Assembly: GCA_947561585.1 (NCBI GenBank)
Contig: CANNZV010000322.1
Span: 186,001 to 250,000, forward strand
Reading direction: 5' to 3'
DNA: 64,000 bases
Source: Caprella mutica
Lineage: Eukaryota > Arthropoda > Malacostraca > Amphipoda > Caprellidae
Each line of letters opens with the position of its first letter. Within the stretch, counting starts at the first letter, position 1. Shown here one piece after another: positions 47,877-59,100 of the stretch. The translations under genes were made by a program, and so were the position numbers. Under the pieces are notes generated by a model. It saw only the letters and a program-made list of their open reading frames with translations. It ran no database searches and had not been told where the DNA came from.

Positions 47877-48021
47877 TGACCGTGAGGCAGCGAGGACACA
47901 GCTACCCACACAGCCAACAGCTCCTCAGCCATAAACAGCCAGTGACTGACTCTCAGCCACTCACAGCCGGTTGACACACAGAACTGTAATTCAAGGTCGT
48001 GAGAAGTAATCAGCTGGAGCG

Positions 48022-48351
48022 ATGGGACAGTCTCAGAGCAACTATGACCTGAACTCAGTAGTGGAGCTGATACAGATATCAACTTCGATGAACAAGGCTC
48101 ATTTGGAGCAGACCATTAAAAACATGGGGTCTACAAAGTACGACCTAATACCAGATTTGTTTAGCGACGTTTTGGTATTAATTCTAACATTGCTAGTTGT
48201 GATGATTCTGGTATGTGGTTACAATCAGTCAAGAAAGATTAAGTCCGAAGAGGATATGAAAATGTATGAAATACGGAATTTGAGGTCTAAAATGGCGACT
48301 GAGGCCTTCAATCAGATAAAGCGAGGCACCCCTTTAGATCAGGGGAACTAG
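48022..48351 (+). CDS. small predicted N-myristoylated single-pass membrane protein (109 aa), env position
   Basis: The ORF starts GAGCGATGG, a good initiation context. Residues 1-6 are MGQSQS, fitting the N-myristoylation pattern (Gly2, Ser6). A polar segment to about residue 47 is followed by one strongly hydrophobic stretch (VLVLILTLLVVMILVCG, about 53-69). A short basic juxtamembrane YNQSRKIK and a charged, helical tail complete it. There is no signal peptide and no env fusion peptide, furin-like site or cysteine pattern. It lies between pol and the polypurine tract, where errantiviruses carry env. Its base composition is less A-rich than gag and pol. I do not recognise the family. Possible roles are anchoring particles to membranes, budding or membrane interaction; all are inference. 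Confidence 0.65.
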   Translation: MGQSQSNYDLNSVVELIQISTSMNKAHLEQTIKNMGSTKYDLIPDLFSDVLVLILTLLVVMILVCGYNQSRKIKSEEDMKMYEIRNLRSKMATEAFNQIKRGTPLDQGN

Positions 48352-49368
48352 GTGGAACAGTAAATATATTCAATGATCAGGCCGTAAATATACAGGCGAC
48401 AACATTTATAGTAATGCCTCAAACAAAACGAAAGCCAAAAAGCGAAATTACCAAAACTAAACCTAACAGCATTTATGATTTTTTTTTCTCAAACTAAATT
48501 TGATCATTATTTAAAAAAAAAAATTTAATTTTAAGTTTGGGTAATTTTAAGTGAAAATTAATAATAATCGTTTTTTCAATTGAATTGAATTTTAATTTTA
48601 ATTTTTTTTTTCGGTGTTAATTTTAAGATTTAAATTTAAAGATCACAACTGTCTCAAAATTTGATAAAGATGATCAAAATTCATATAAATTCAATTACGA
48701 ATATAAATTCATTAAAAGGTCATAAAATACGATATCATAACATATGATAAATTAAAATGAAAAATTACTTTTATCAATAAAGAAGGAAGTTTATTAAAAT
48801 AAAACATAACTAAGTTAATTAAATATATTTCTTATAAATGAAAATTTTTTTTTTTGATTATAAATTTTTTTTTAAATGTAAATGCAGTAACAATTTGTGT
48901 AATGTATTGGAGTGATCAAAGGTCTCTGTTAATATTTAGACTAAAAATCTACATATTAGGAGGGGAGGGGTGTGATCTCAAATAGATTAGGCAAGTTATT
49001 ACGTTTATAAAATGAAAAAGTTGTTACATTTTGAACTGAGACATATTAGGTAGGAGTAACTTAGATTATTTTGAGAATAAATAAAAATATTGTTAAAGCA
49101 AAATTAAGATTGTATAGGTAAGATTAAAAATTTAAGAAAATTTGGTGAATGCACATTAGTCTTACATATTTCTAGAACGAATTAAAACTCAAATTTTTCA
49201 ATTTTCTAATAATGTATTCATTACCGGTTCGAGAAATTTCAAGAGATCCAAAACACATGTTTCCACTAACAGCGTGAGCGTCTGAACATTGTTCAATATA
49301 GAGTAACAATGGGTAGACAAACCAGCTGGCAGTTTTGGAAAAATGTGAATTGTAACTTTGAAATTTTC
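48352..49368 (+). other. 3' non-coding region of the retroelement
   Basis: Very AT-rich with long T and A runs; no supported coding frame. It separates the small membrane-protein ORF from the polypurine tract. Confidence 0.6.
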
Positions 49369-49380
49369 GGAAGGGGGGAG
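49369..49380 (+). other. polypurine tract
   Basis: GGAAGGGGGGAG, followed by CGA and then the 3' LTR; the expected plus-strand primer site for an LTR element. Confidence 0.88.
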
Positions 49381-49383
49381 CGA

Positions 49384-49825
49384 TGTGGTAATGTAAACAC
49401 AGCAATTGTGTATGCATTACTATCATCACGAACCTATATGATTGTAAGTAAGTGACAGTCAAGTCAGTTACCGATTCGCTCTCGTGAGCTACACACCTTA
49501 TCTCCTGTTCGTAGTTATTGAGACCTTAACTTGCGAGCGTTCTAGTGGAGATATTCTTTGTATTACCCCTTGCTTGACTAATGAATATATTCTCTTTAAG
49601 TGTTAATTACTTTACCATTATTACCCTTAAATACAGTTAAGCTTGGACCAGAGGCCTGAGGTCGGAACCATAGTGGCAAGGTGGTTCTAGGGCATGGTAC
49701 CATGAGTATTTAGTAGAAAGAGATATATAAAGAGAAAGGAATCTGAAAATACTATAAGAGTAGGATCCTATTACTTAGAGCCCATACACTGAGACGTTAT
49801 AAGGAAGTAAACCGATAACGTCACA
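49384..49825 (+). repeat. 3' LTR
   Basis: Same length as the 5' LTR and identical except T at 49753. Followed by the CCTA target duplication. Confidence 0.96.
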
Positions 49826-49829
49826 CCTA

Positions 49830-51396
49830 GAACCATTTAATTGTAAACCCCTGTAGAAAGGTTTTTTTTTTATCTCAGGAAACATATTAAATCTCTTAAA
49901 AGTTTCTCCAGTCTCCAAGAAAAAACTGAGTTTATCACATAATATTGTAGAACTAAGATCTAATACTAGAATAATTAATCTGTAAACTGCATAACATTCA
50001 ATTCAGTATATATTTTTCTATATGCTTTTAAAGTTTTCAATACTCTTTGTTATACAATTGTACGAAACACTAAGCTGACGTTGAAGAAAGAGATTGTACA
50101 ATCTTTGTTTTGATTTCTAATTTGAATTTAATAAACAAACAATGTATGTTCTGCCTTAGTTTAAGATTTAAATTGTTTCCTAAATAAATGTTTCTATAAT
50201 AAGTTTATCTAATTTTTATACCTTTATAGGAATATTTAATATTGAATTGATGAAACCTACCTGTTTGACATTCAAAACAAACGGTGTGGATTCTTTTTCT
50301 TCGGACTGAAGATTAGCAAGTCGGAAGTAAAATTGGTATTGTAGAGTTTTGATTATAAAAATCTTCAAAACCATATAATAGTAAAAACGTGTTATCCAAT
50401 TTCATAGGGTTTGCAGCAAAATGATAAGAATCATTATCCTCATTGATTAAACAATAAAAAAAATTGCTTAGAGGGGACCTCATTAATAAATCCTCATTAA
50501 TTAAACAAAAAAAAATTGCTTAGGGGGGACATTTAAATGAACGCCGAACATGCATTGTTTGCTTGTGAAATCAAATTGGGAATCAGCGTCATATTAGTGT
50601 TTGGTACAGTTGTTGCTCACTGAGTATGAAAAACTTTGAAAACATACAATAAAATACATACCTACTGAACCGAATTTTACGCGGTTTTTCTGATTATTGA
50701 TCCTAAACCATATAGTTCCACAATATTATGTAATAAACTCATTGTTTCTCCGGAGCCTGGAGAGGACATTTAAATTCCGAGGCTGATGATAAAGACATTA
50801 TATTTAGATAAATTTCCTCACCTGGTAAGAGGTTAAAAATAGAATATGATTACAGATTCTCTTGAGTTCGTTCCCAACCTGTGCAGGTTTTTACATGTAG
50901 GTAATTAATTATTTTTATGCACCATAAATAGTAAGTAATTTTTGTTTTGTTTTGTTTTCATCACAGGATTGACCTTGTAGAATGTTCTAGAACCTCGTAA
51001 TGTTTAGAATACAGTGAGACTCCTGAGTTATGAAGTATTCATTGTTATTTAAGGAATTGCATTATTTTGAATAAGTTTTGTTAACAATTTTCCAATGTTT
51101 CATTCAATTAACTTTAAGGGGACACCATTCTTTATAAATACGATTTTAAAAACTCTAGTTCTTTAAGAAGAATGATATAGTCTGAACAGATATTGTAGGC
51201 TTTAAATAATAATGTCTATATGACATTTATTTTATAACAAATTGAACAAATACTCAAAAAAACTTAAACCTAAACGTAAGAAAGCGCTTTTTCGATAGAC
51301 TGCAGACTGGAATTGGTTATTATTATTACAAATCATGCAGGTTATTTAATTAAGAAGGGCAATTTGAAATTAGTTTCATAACTTGAAGTAAAATTT
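49830..51396. other. intergenic, right flank of the retroelement
   Basis: AT-rich. AAATTGCTTAGAGGGGACCT / AAATTGCTTAGGGGGGACAT is duplicated at about 50,460 and 50,512, with CTCATTAAT tracts between. No gene is seen. Confidence 0.45.
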
Positions 51397-51800
51397 ATAT
51401 ATTAGAATGCTGTGAGTTAAGATAGTCAAAAAATTGAGTAGCTTCAATTTGATTGTCAAAAAGTAAAAATGTATCGTCCATGTATCTCCAATAAAAATGA
51501 GGGTTAAAACTAGTTGGGCAATCCATTAGGCCATTTTTGTTCGTAGTGGCATAAAAAATATATTATCAAAAGCTGGTGAATGGGGCAAACCCATTGTGAA
51601 ATATGAAAAAATTATTGAGCACTGAAATTTTCAAAAGTTTCTGAAAGGAAGATTTTGTTAGGCCGATAAATAATGAAGTCGGGTTATCAAATAATTTTGT
51701 CAATATTATATTAATGGTTTCATGTAAAGGAGTATTGGTGTATAAATTATCTATGTCAAATGAGCACATGAACTTTAATAGTATTAGATGTGACAAGAAA
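51397..51800 (-). pseudogene. degraded Penelope-like element reverse transcriptase fragment
   Basis: In one minus frame the translation shows FMCSFDIDNLYTNTPLHETI, matching the SFD..(L/F)(F/Y)TN.PL.ETI block of Penelope-like reverse transcriptases. A region resembling the segment before the GVAMGSPLGP motif follows. That motif is replaced by NGFAPFTSF and two in-frame stops (TGA TAA at about 51,568-51,563). After the stops the same frame resumes with KNGLMDCPTSF and RYMDDTFLLF (catalytic YMDD at 51484-51473), then FFDYLNSQHSN and a stop. Both ends are missing, so this is a dead fragment. Assignment rests on remembered family motifs. Confidence 0.75.
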
Positions 51801-54376
51801 GAGCTTGGGGTTGTGAAACAATTGCAGTGGGTGCATTAAAACCAGTAGCAGCTACTTGATGTTTGAAACCAGTAGCAGTAGATATCCTAAATATTTGAAA
51901 CAAAGCCTGTAGACGTAAGTTGTCTAAAACGAATTACGTAGCAGCAGATGTCAAGAATATCTCTGAAAAGTTTCCCGAAGTAATAGGTGTTCGAAATACC
52001 TCAGCGGCGGCGTGGGTTCAGCCCTGCAAACAATTTCATAATGTATACACATGGTTACCTATATGGCTTAATGGTTTCAATGTGGCAATACAGTATAAAT
52101 ATGTGTCATCCACATTGAAAAATGTAACCATCATAAAGACACATAAATACCATTTGGTTATGCCATTTTAAAACCATATCATAAAAACCATATCATTGTA
52201 TACATATGTAATTGACCACATCATACCATAATATAATAGATTGTAGGTATATCTAATTCTTAGTGATCACTATATATTCAATAGAATAGATGGTAATTAT
52301 GTTCCTACATACAAAAACTTCTATTTTTTTGTATTGTAATACAAAATATCTTAAAACATTATTAATTATTCGTTCCTTAATCAGTAATAAGCCTATTATA
52401 GCATATATCAATCAATATCATTCATGACAGTTACCTATACAGGGCTGTAGGTAGGTACTATTTGACAAAGAACTTTCAACTGTAATCAAATCAATTACTA
52501 TTCATTTTACAAGAATATTTTCGTAAATTTATTTTTTCTCAAATAAGATTTATATATCAATGAATAATTATCGACATTAATTTGTTAGTTGAACAATGAT
52601 AAATATAATGGAGTTTCTTTTGAAATCTTCTAATGCAGTTACCCCTTGATGAAATTTTCTATGAATGACGCCAAAATTTAATAAGATTTAGGACATACTA
52701 CAATAATATTTGTTCTTGTACAAGACTCTACAGCAACTACAAAGTTTGAGGGATAGGATAGTATACACGTCTGATGATTGTTTTGGTGCGTGACGCTATA
52801 TTTCATCTATTTATTTCCATTAATAGGTTGGTAATGTAATCTATATATATAAAATAAATCGTCAGATAAAACACATTTCTTCATATTCACAATGAAAATA
52901 TACTATACAGTAAATACCAATAATTCTAAGGAAAGAGATAACGGATACTATATAAGTCATCAAATACATTATTTACATTATAGTTGCCAAACCTATGGTG
53001 TTAAATTTCCAATTAATTTCTTCTATGTCGACAGAATAATTTAGAAGTATATTCAAAAAGAATTAGTATCATATCAAATTTCGAAATGACCGTCTTTTGC
53101 TCTACCCATTTTCTCATCACAGGTTAATTGTTCCCGAAACACAAGAACGCTTCACTATACTTCTTAGTTAACTTGGCTCAAGCACAGCGAGTGGCTGTCT
53201 TCAAAGAGTCCAAATTGGAGTAGGAACGAGTTGAAACCTCACTCTCCAATGTGAACCATATTCCTAAGTCTATAAAATCCTGCAAAGTTGAGTTTGATTA
53301 TCCTCTGGAAAAATCAAAATAAGAATACATAGTTAACCCATCGAACATTTTATGATTTTCACATTAAATTGTTGCTATATACCAGTTGTATTTTCATGAA
53401 ATTTCATTCCTCTGATATACATTATTAAAAAAAATCAATATTATTTCAGTGTATTTATCAACCTCGTCGCTAATATCAACAGGTGATTGTGTCCCATCTA
53501 CAATTTGCATATACATTCCAGAAACAGCTTTTTAAACTATAGGTAGTTTATTATTCTGAACTATATAGGGAATCTTTTATTAAATAAGAATTACATAAAT
53601 ATAAAAAAAATATTCTTAAAATTATATATATTTTTGATACGAGATTTAATTAAAAATCATTAAAATTTTCTTAGCAATTCTAAATAATTATTTCAGCATA
53701 ACAATAATTTAACAATAGAAATTGCTATATCATGGGGAGACTCTCTAAGAAGTGGAATTTCAAAGATAGCCAATTGGACTTGGTATAACAAGGATAGAGA
53801 AAGTAATTCCAAAGATCCCATCATTGGAAGATTTTTCAATGGTTTCCTGCAGTATTTCTGCTGCCTGGTAGCCATGGCAAGTCTCCATAGCTTTATATCC
53901 TCCACTCCGTAAGAAGATAAAATATATCAATGGCCATTTTCAACGAGTTGAAATGTATTGTGAAGTTGTACTGAAATATCATAAATACGAACTCTTCAGA
54001 GTTAACAACTTTCCTCTCAGTGATTCTGTATTGCCATAGAAACGAAATCTAAGTAGATTTTCCTTTTGTTCACTTGTAAGTGGAGGATATAGTTACACAC
54101 TTTTGCCTATATAATATATAGTCTAGAATTGAGAAAGAAATACAAACTATTTTGATCATTAGTTATAACTGCATAATACGCCTATTAATATCCTTACAAT
54201 TTTGACAAAGTAAATTTAATAACGAGAATTATCTTCAAACAAAACTCAGAAAAAAACGAGACAAACATGGAGATGTTTTTCGTTTACTCTACAAGCTCTG
54301 TCTTAATAGAGACACTTTAATGATCGGATATAATTTTGATTTACTTACCTATGTGTTTTAAAAGTTTGAAAATGTT
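51801..54376. other. intergenic, nothing recognised
   Basis: AT-rich DNA with short open frames only. The stretch 53,080-53,290 is somewhat less AT-rich but carries no motif I know. Confidence 0.45.
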
Positions 54377-56136
54377 TCAGTGTGATGCACTTTAGTGTCT
54401 GAGCAGTACAGTGTGATGCACTTTAGTGTCTGAGCAGTACAGAGTGATGCACTTTAGTGTTTGAGCAGTACAGTGTGATGCACTTTAGTGTCTGAGCAGT
54501 ACAGAGTGATGCACTTTAGTGTCTGAGCAGTACAGAGTGATGCACTTTGTGTCTGAGCATACGTACAGTGTGATGCACTTTAGTGTCTGAGCAGTACAGT
54601 GTGATGCACTTTAGTGTCTGAGCAGTACAGTGTGATGCACTTTAGTGTTTGAGCAGTACAGTGTGATGCACTTTAGTGTCTGAGCAGTACAGAGTGATGC
54701 ACTTTAGTGTCTGAGCAGTACAGAGTGATGCACTTTGTGTCTGAGCATACGTACAGTGTGATGCACTTTAGTGTCTGAGCAGTACAGTGTGATGCACTTT
54801 AGTGTCTGAGCAGTACAGTGTGATGCACTTTAGTGTCTAAGCAGTACAGAGTGATGCACTTTAGTGTCTGAGCAGTACAGAGTGATGCACTTTAGTGTCT
54901 GAGCAGTACAGTGTGATGCACTTTAGTGTCTGAGCAGTACAGTGTGATGCACTTTAGTGTCTGAACAGTACAGAGTGATGCACTTTAGTGTCTGAGCAGT
55001 ACAGAGTGATGCACTTTGTGTCTGAGCATACGTACAGTGTGATGCACTTTAGTGTCTGAGCAGTACAGTGTGATGCACTTTAGTGTCTGAGCAGTACAGT
55101 GTGATGCACTTTAGTGTCTGAGCAGTACAGTGTGATGCACTTTAGTGTCTGAGCAGTACAGAGTGATGCACTTTAGTGTCTGAGCAGTACAGTGTGATGC
55201 ACTTTAGTGTCTGAGCAGTACAGTGTGATGCACTTTAGTGTCTGAACAGTACAGAGTGATGCACTTTAGTGTCTGAGCAGTACAGTGTGATGCACTTTAG
55301 TGTCTGAGCAGTACAGAGTGATGCACTTTGTGTCTGAGCATACGTACAGTGTGATGCACTTTAGTGTCTGAGCAGTACAGTGTGATGCACTTTAGTGTCT
55401 GAGCAGTACAGTGTGATGCACTTTAGTGTCTAAGCAGTACAGAGTGATGCACTTTAGTGTCTGAGCAGTACAGTGTGATACACTTTAGTGTCTGAGCAGT
55501 ACAGTGTGATGCACTTTAGTGTCTGAGCAGTACAGTGTGATGCACTTTAGTGTCTGAGCAGTACAGTGTGATGCACTTTAGTGTCTGAGCAGTACAGTGT
55601 GATGCACTTTAGTGTCTGAGCAGTACAGTGTGATGCACTTTAGTGTCTGAGCAGTACAGTGTGATGCACTTTAGTGTCTGAGCAGTACAGTGTGATGCAC
55701 TTTAGTGTCTGAGCAGTACAGAGTGATGCACTTTAGTGTCTGAGCAGTACAGTGTGATGCACTTTAGTGTCTGAGCAGTACAGTGTGATGCACTTTAGTG
55801 TCTGAGCAGTACAGAGTGATGCACTTTAGTGTCTGAGCAGTACAGTGTGATGCACTTTAGTGTCTGAGCAGTACAGTGTGATGCACTTTAGTGTCTGAGC
55901 AGTATAGTGTGATGCACTTTAGTGTCTGAGCAGTACAGTGTGATGCACTTTAGTGTCTGAGCAGTACAGTGTGATGCACTTTAGTGTCTGAGCAGTACAG
56001 TGTGATGCACTTTAGTGTCTGAGCAGTACAGTGTGATGCACTTTAGTGTCTGAGCAGTACAGTGTGATGCACTTTAGTGTCTGAGCAGTACAGTGTGATG
56101 CACTTTAGTTTCTGAGCAGTACAGTGTGATGCACTT
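54377..56136. repeat. 31-bp satellite array, about 57 copies
   Basis: The unit is CAGTGTGATGCACTTTAGTG followed by TCTGAGCAGTA. A 33-bp variant (CACTTTGTGTCTGAGCATAC then GTA) occurs four times, at 54,543, 54,731, 55,012 and 55,324. These are spaced 188, 281 and 312 bases apart, that is five, eight and nine ordinary units plus one variant. GAGTGATG and GTGTGATG subtypes also alternate. The right third is nearly homogeneous. Confidence 0.97.
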
Positions 56137-56166
56137 AGACATTTGAGACACTAAAGTGCATCACAC
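56124..56166. repeat. inverted terminal half-unit of the 31-bp satellite
   Basis: The last direct unit breaks off at GTGTGATGCACTT (56124-56136). After 8 bases (AGACATTT), GAGACACTAAAGTGCATCAC plus AC (56145-56166) is the reverse complement of the unit. The array end can thus form a short hairpin. Confidence 0.9.
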
Positions 56167-59100
56167 ACAAACACTTTCAAGCTCTTGAAACACACAAGTA
56201 TTACTAAATATAAGTTGGACTAAATTTGTCACGCTTTTGTGACAGGTATTTAATTGGTAATTGTGAAGCACCTGGGGAAACTCATACTCTTTTCAGAGTG
56301 CAAATTCAATTGAGATATATTATTAATTTAACATTGAAATACATATAGGTCTACCTTCCAGAATTATTTATTTAATAAATTACATCTTCATTTAAGTACA
56401 TATTCATTCAGCAGTATTTAACTAGAAACACTGCTAATATATTCTACCTCTGAGATATACGTACGCAGCGACTAAAATTGCAGTACCCGCTCAAAATTTT
56501 ATTTTGAGCGGGAGTGATTTTTATTTTCAACTTATTGTTAATTGTTGCCTTTGCTTCTATGTCATATTTGAAATTTAATTATTAGTGTACCAATGTGAAT
56601 CAAATAAACGAGTCTCCGCATGATGATAATTTCACAAATCACAGTTTACTAATTTTCTATTTTTTTTCTCATTTTGTCATCGAGTACCAGATAGATTTTA
56701 AAATATCTACAAACATTACAATACTACAGTTTACTTTTGGAAAAGTGAAATAAGTAAATATTTCTTCCTCTGTACATGTATGATATATAATATGTGTGTA
56801 TGTAATATACTTAATCATATAATCAAATAACTATGCATGGATAAATTTGATTACAAATGATGAAGTATTAACTAGAACTATTATGATCGTCAAATTCATT
56901 AAAATAAGAAAATGCATGTACTTATCAGTTTAGATTCACCTCGTATACACTCTAAAGTAATATAATATATCTAGACCATCTTTCATAATAGTGGGAATAT
57001 AATGAAATTTTTAAGCGAGTCCATAAGTAATAATATATTTTAACCATGCACATACGTATGCCAATTCCAAAATGTAGAATTGTGTTTATTTTAGATTTAA
57101 AAGTAGTCGTTATAATCAACAGCCATATAATAATTTTGCATAATTAATTAAGAATATTGTAATCATTGAGATCAGTAAATTCTGAGTGTGTATCTTTGAA
57201 GCTATGCACTAAGAGTGAAAAGAAAAGGCATTAGATGACATGCTACCGTGTCTCATGTACCTCATTCAACTCATCCCATTCTTTGCGTAATGCCCTGTAA
57301 TTGACCCCTTGAGAAATACCTCCTAGAACCCATGACCTGATAACAGGTACATCCAAACACTAACTAACTCTTTAACTTTTGGTATCTAAGTCACAGACAG
57401 TAAGAAATGGAGTTAGATGGTAGATGGTGAGGACTTGGTAGAAGATGGACTTGTTCCACCTGTCCTGTAATCCTGTCTCTCTCCAACAGAAGCTTTGGAC
57501 CATAATAAAGCCCCAACATTACGGGTCTTATCAGCCCATCAGAGGCCTCAAGGAGGATTAGACCATACATGCATACAGAATCTTAGAGGCACATTGCTAG
57601 ATAGAAAAGTTTGAGATATGAAACGTGTGCTTCTACGTTTGCACACTTCTTTAAATCGCCATCAGATTATTTGCCACACATGCCCTGACATCAATTTAGA
57701 CTTGCCATCACTGGAGGGCTTACCAGGTTCACGAGAACGGATGTTCACTGGAGGATTACCCTGGGAGAGTCCATGTTTCTATCCCTAGGCCCTGGGGCTG
57801 TCACAGGGAATTCGTGAGAAGACAGGAGCTAAGTATTACAGGCAGATGTGACTAGAACACAGAGGGAAATATCTCAGGTGAAGCATTTGCTTGAGTATTT
57901 TCTGGTAATTATTACCTCCACAAATTGCGGAAGGTAATGTTTTTTCATCTTAACATTTTGACAATAATATTTCATATATAAATTAAGAATGAGGATATGC
58001 TGCTAGTGCTGGCTGTTTTATTTTGTAGGATATTAATTATTTGCATGGGTAAAATCTTTCATTATGTAAAATAAATAATTGGAGGCTAGTTAGTTAGTAC
58101 ACAGTCACTGTTATCATTGTTATATTGATTGTTATAGCGTAGTGTATAGTGTATACCTTGTTATAGTTATAGCTTCTATATCTGGAACACAAACAGTAAA
58201 TAGATCCTACCGGTTGTTGTACATCGCCCAAATATTGACGGGATATTATCCTCTCTAATGAAAAATATCGATTTTAATCAGCTTAGCTCTGCGAGCTACA
58301 TATAGTGCTCTTAAATAGAGAGCATGGAGCTACGAAAGCTACGAGGTTGCTATTCACTTCACTGCATGTATACAATATAATAGAATAAACATTAAATGAT
58401 ATGATGAAAAACCTAATAAAGCGGTGATTATCAGTAATTATATAGTAATTCATGTACAGCATAATTAATAGGAATACTCACCCAAATAATAACGAATCTA
58501 TTTTCCGAGTTTATAAAATAGAACTTTTGTGCCACCGGTTAATTATCTTCTGAATTATCGCTCGTAATCCGCAATATTGCGGGATTATTTACCTGATTAA
58601 AAACGGGGTGATTATTTTGGGAGAACAATTTGCGATAAATGTACTATAGTGTTTCTTTTTATCCCGTACACTCTACCTTTCACTGAGAGTGCTTTTCAGT
58701 GTAATTACTTTAACGTGCAGTTTATTTGTGTTAATTATTAATTCAGAGAAAAAATTACAATTAAAACTTATTTTTATATTCATTTATAAAATATAAGTCA
58801 CATGTACATTTAATTTTTGATAATTATTTAATTACAATATACTTTTTATGGTGAACTCAAGGGACAGAATAATGCAGTTACTGACTATAATGAGAGACAA
58901 CTTTGACAGACATCTAAAACTTTCTTATTATAATGAGATAATGTTTTTTATAATGTTTATCATAATGTTTATTATAATGAACAGTTAATGTATAAAAACA
59001 CTGTATGCCTTCACTGTAGTTAATACTGTTCAAACAGTATAAAGACTAATTAGTACTGGTCAGTAGTTAATTCTATTCAAATAATGGGAAAACACTCTTC

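Larger units (their letters stand above)
39868..49825 (+). mobile_element. 9,958-bp Ty3/gypsy LTR retrotransposon, nearly intact and recent
   Basis: Two 442-bp LTRs (TGTGG...TCACA) flank a primer-binding site, leader, gag, pol in the order protease, RT, RNase H, integrase, then a small membrane-protein ORF and a polypurine tract. This domain order defines Ty3/gypsy (Metaviridae). The target duplication is CCTA (39864-39867 and 49826-49829). The LTRs differ at one base (C at 40237, T at 49753), so insertion is recent. No envelope gene is present. The defect seen is a +1 frame break near the end of pol. Confidence 0.97.

Noticed and set aside
57240..57870. Possible degraded LINE or gene remnant, judged by higher G+C
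   Set aside because: All frames are interrupted and no RT or other motif could be read.
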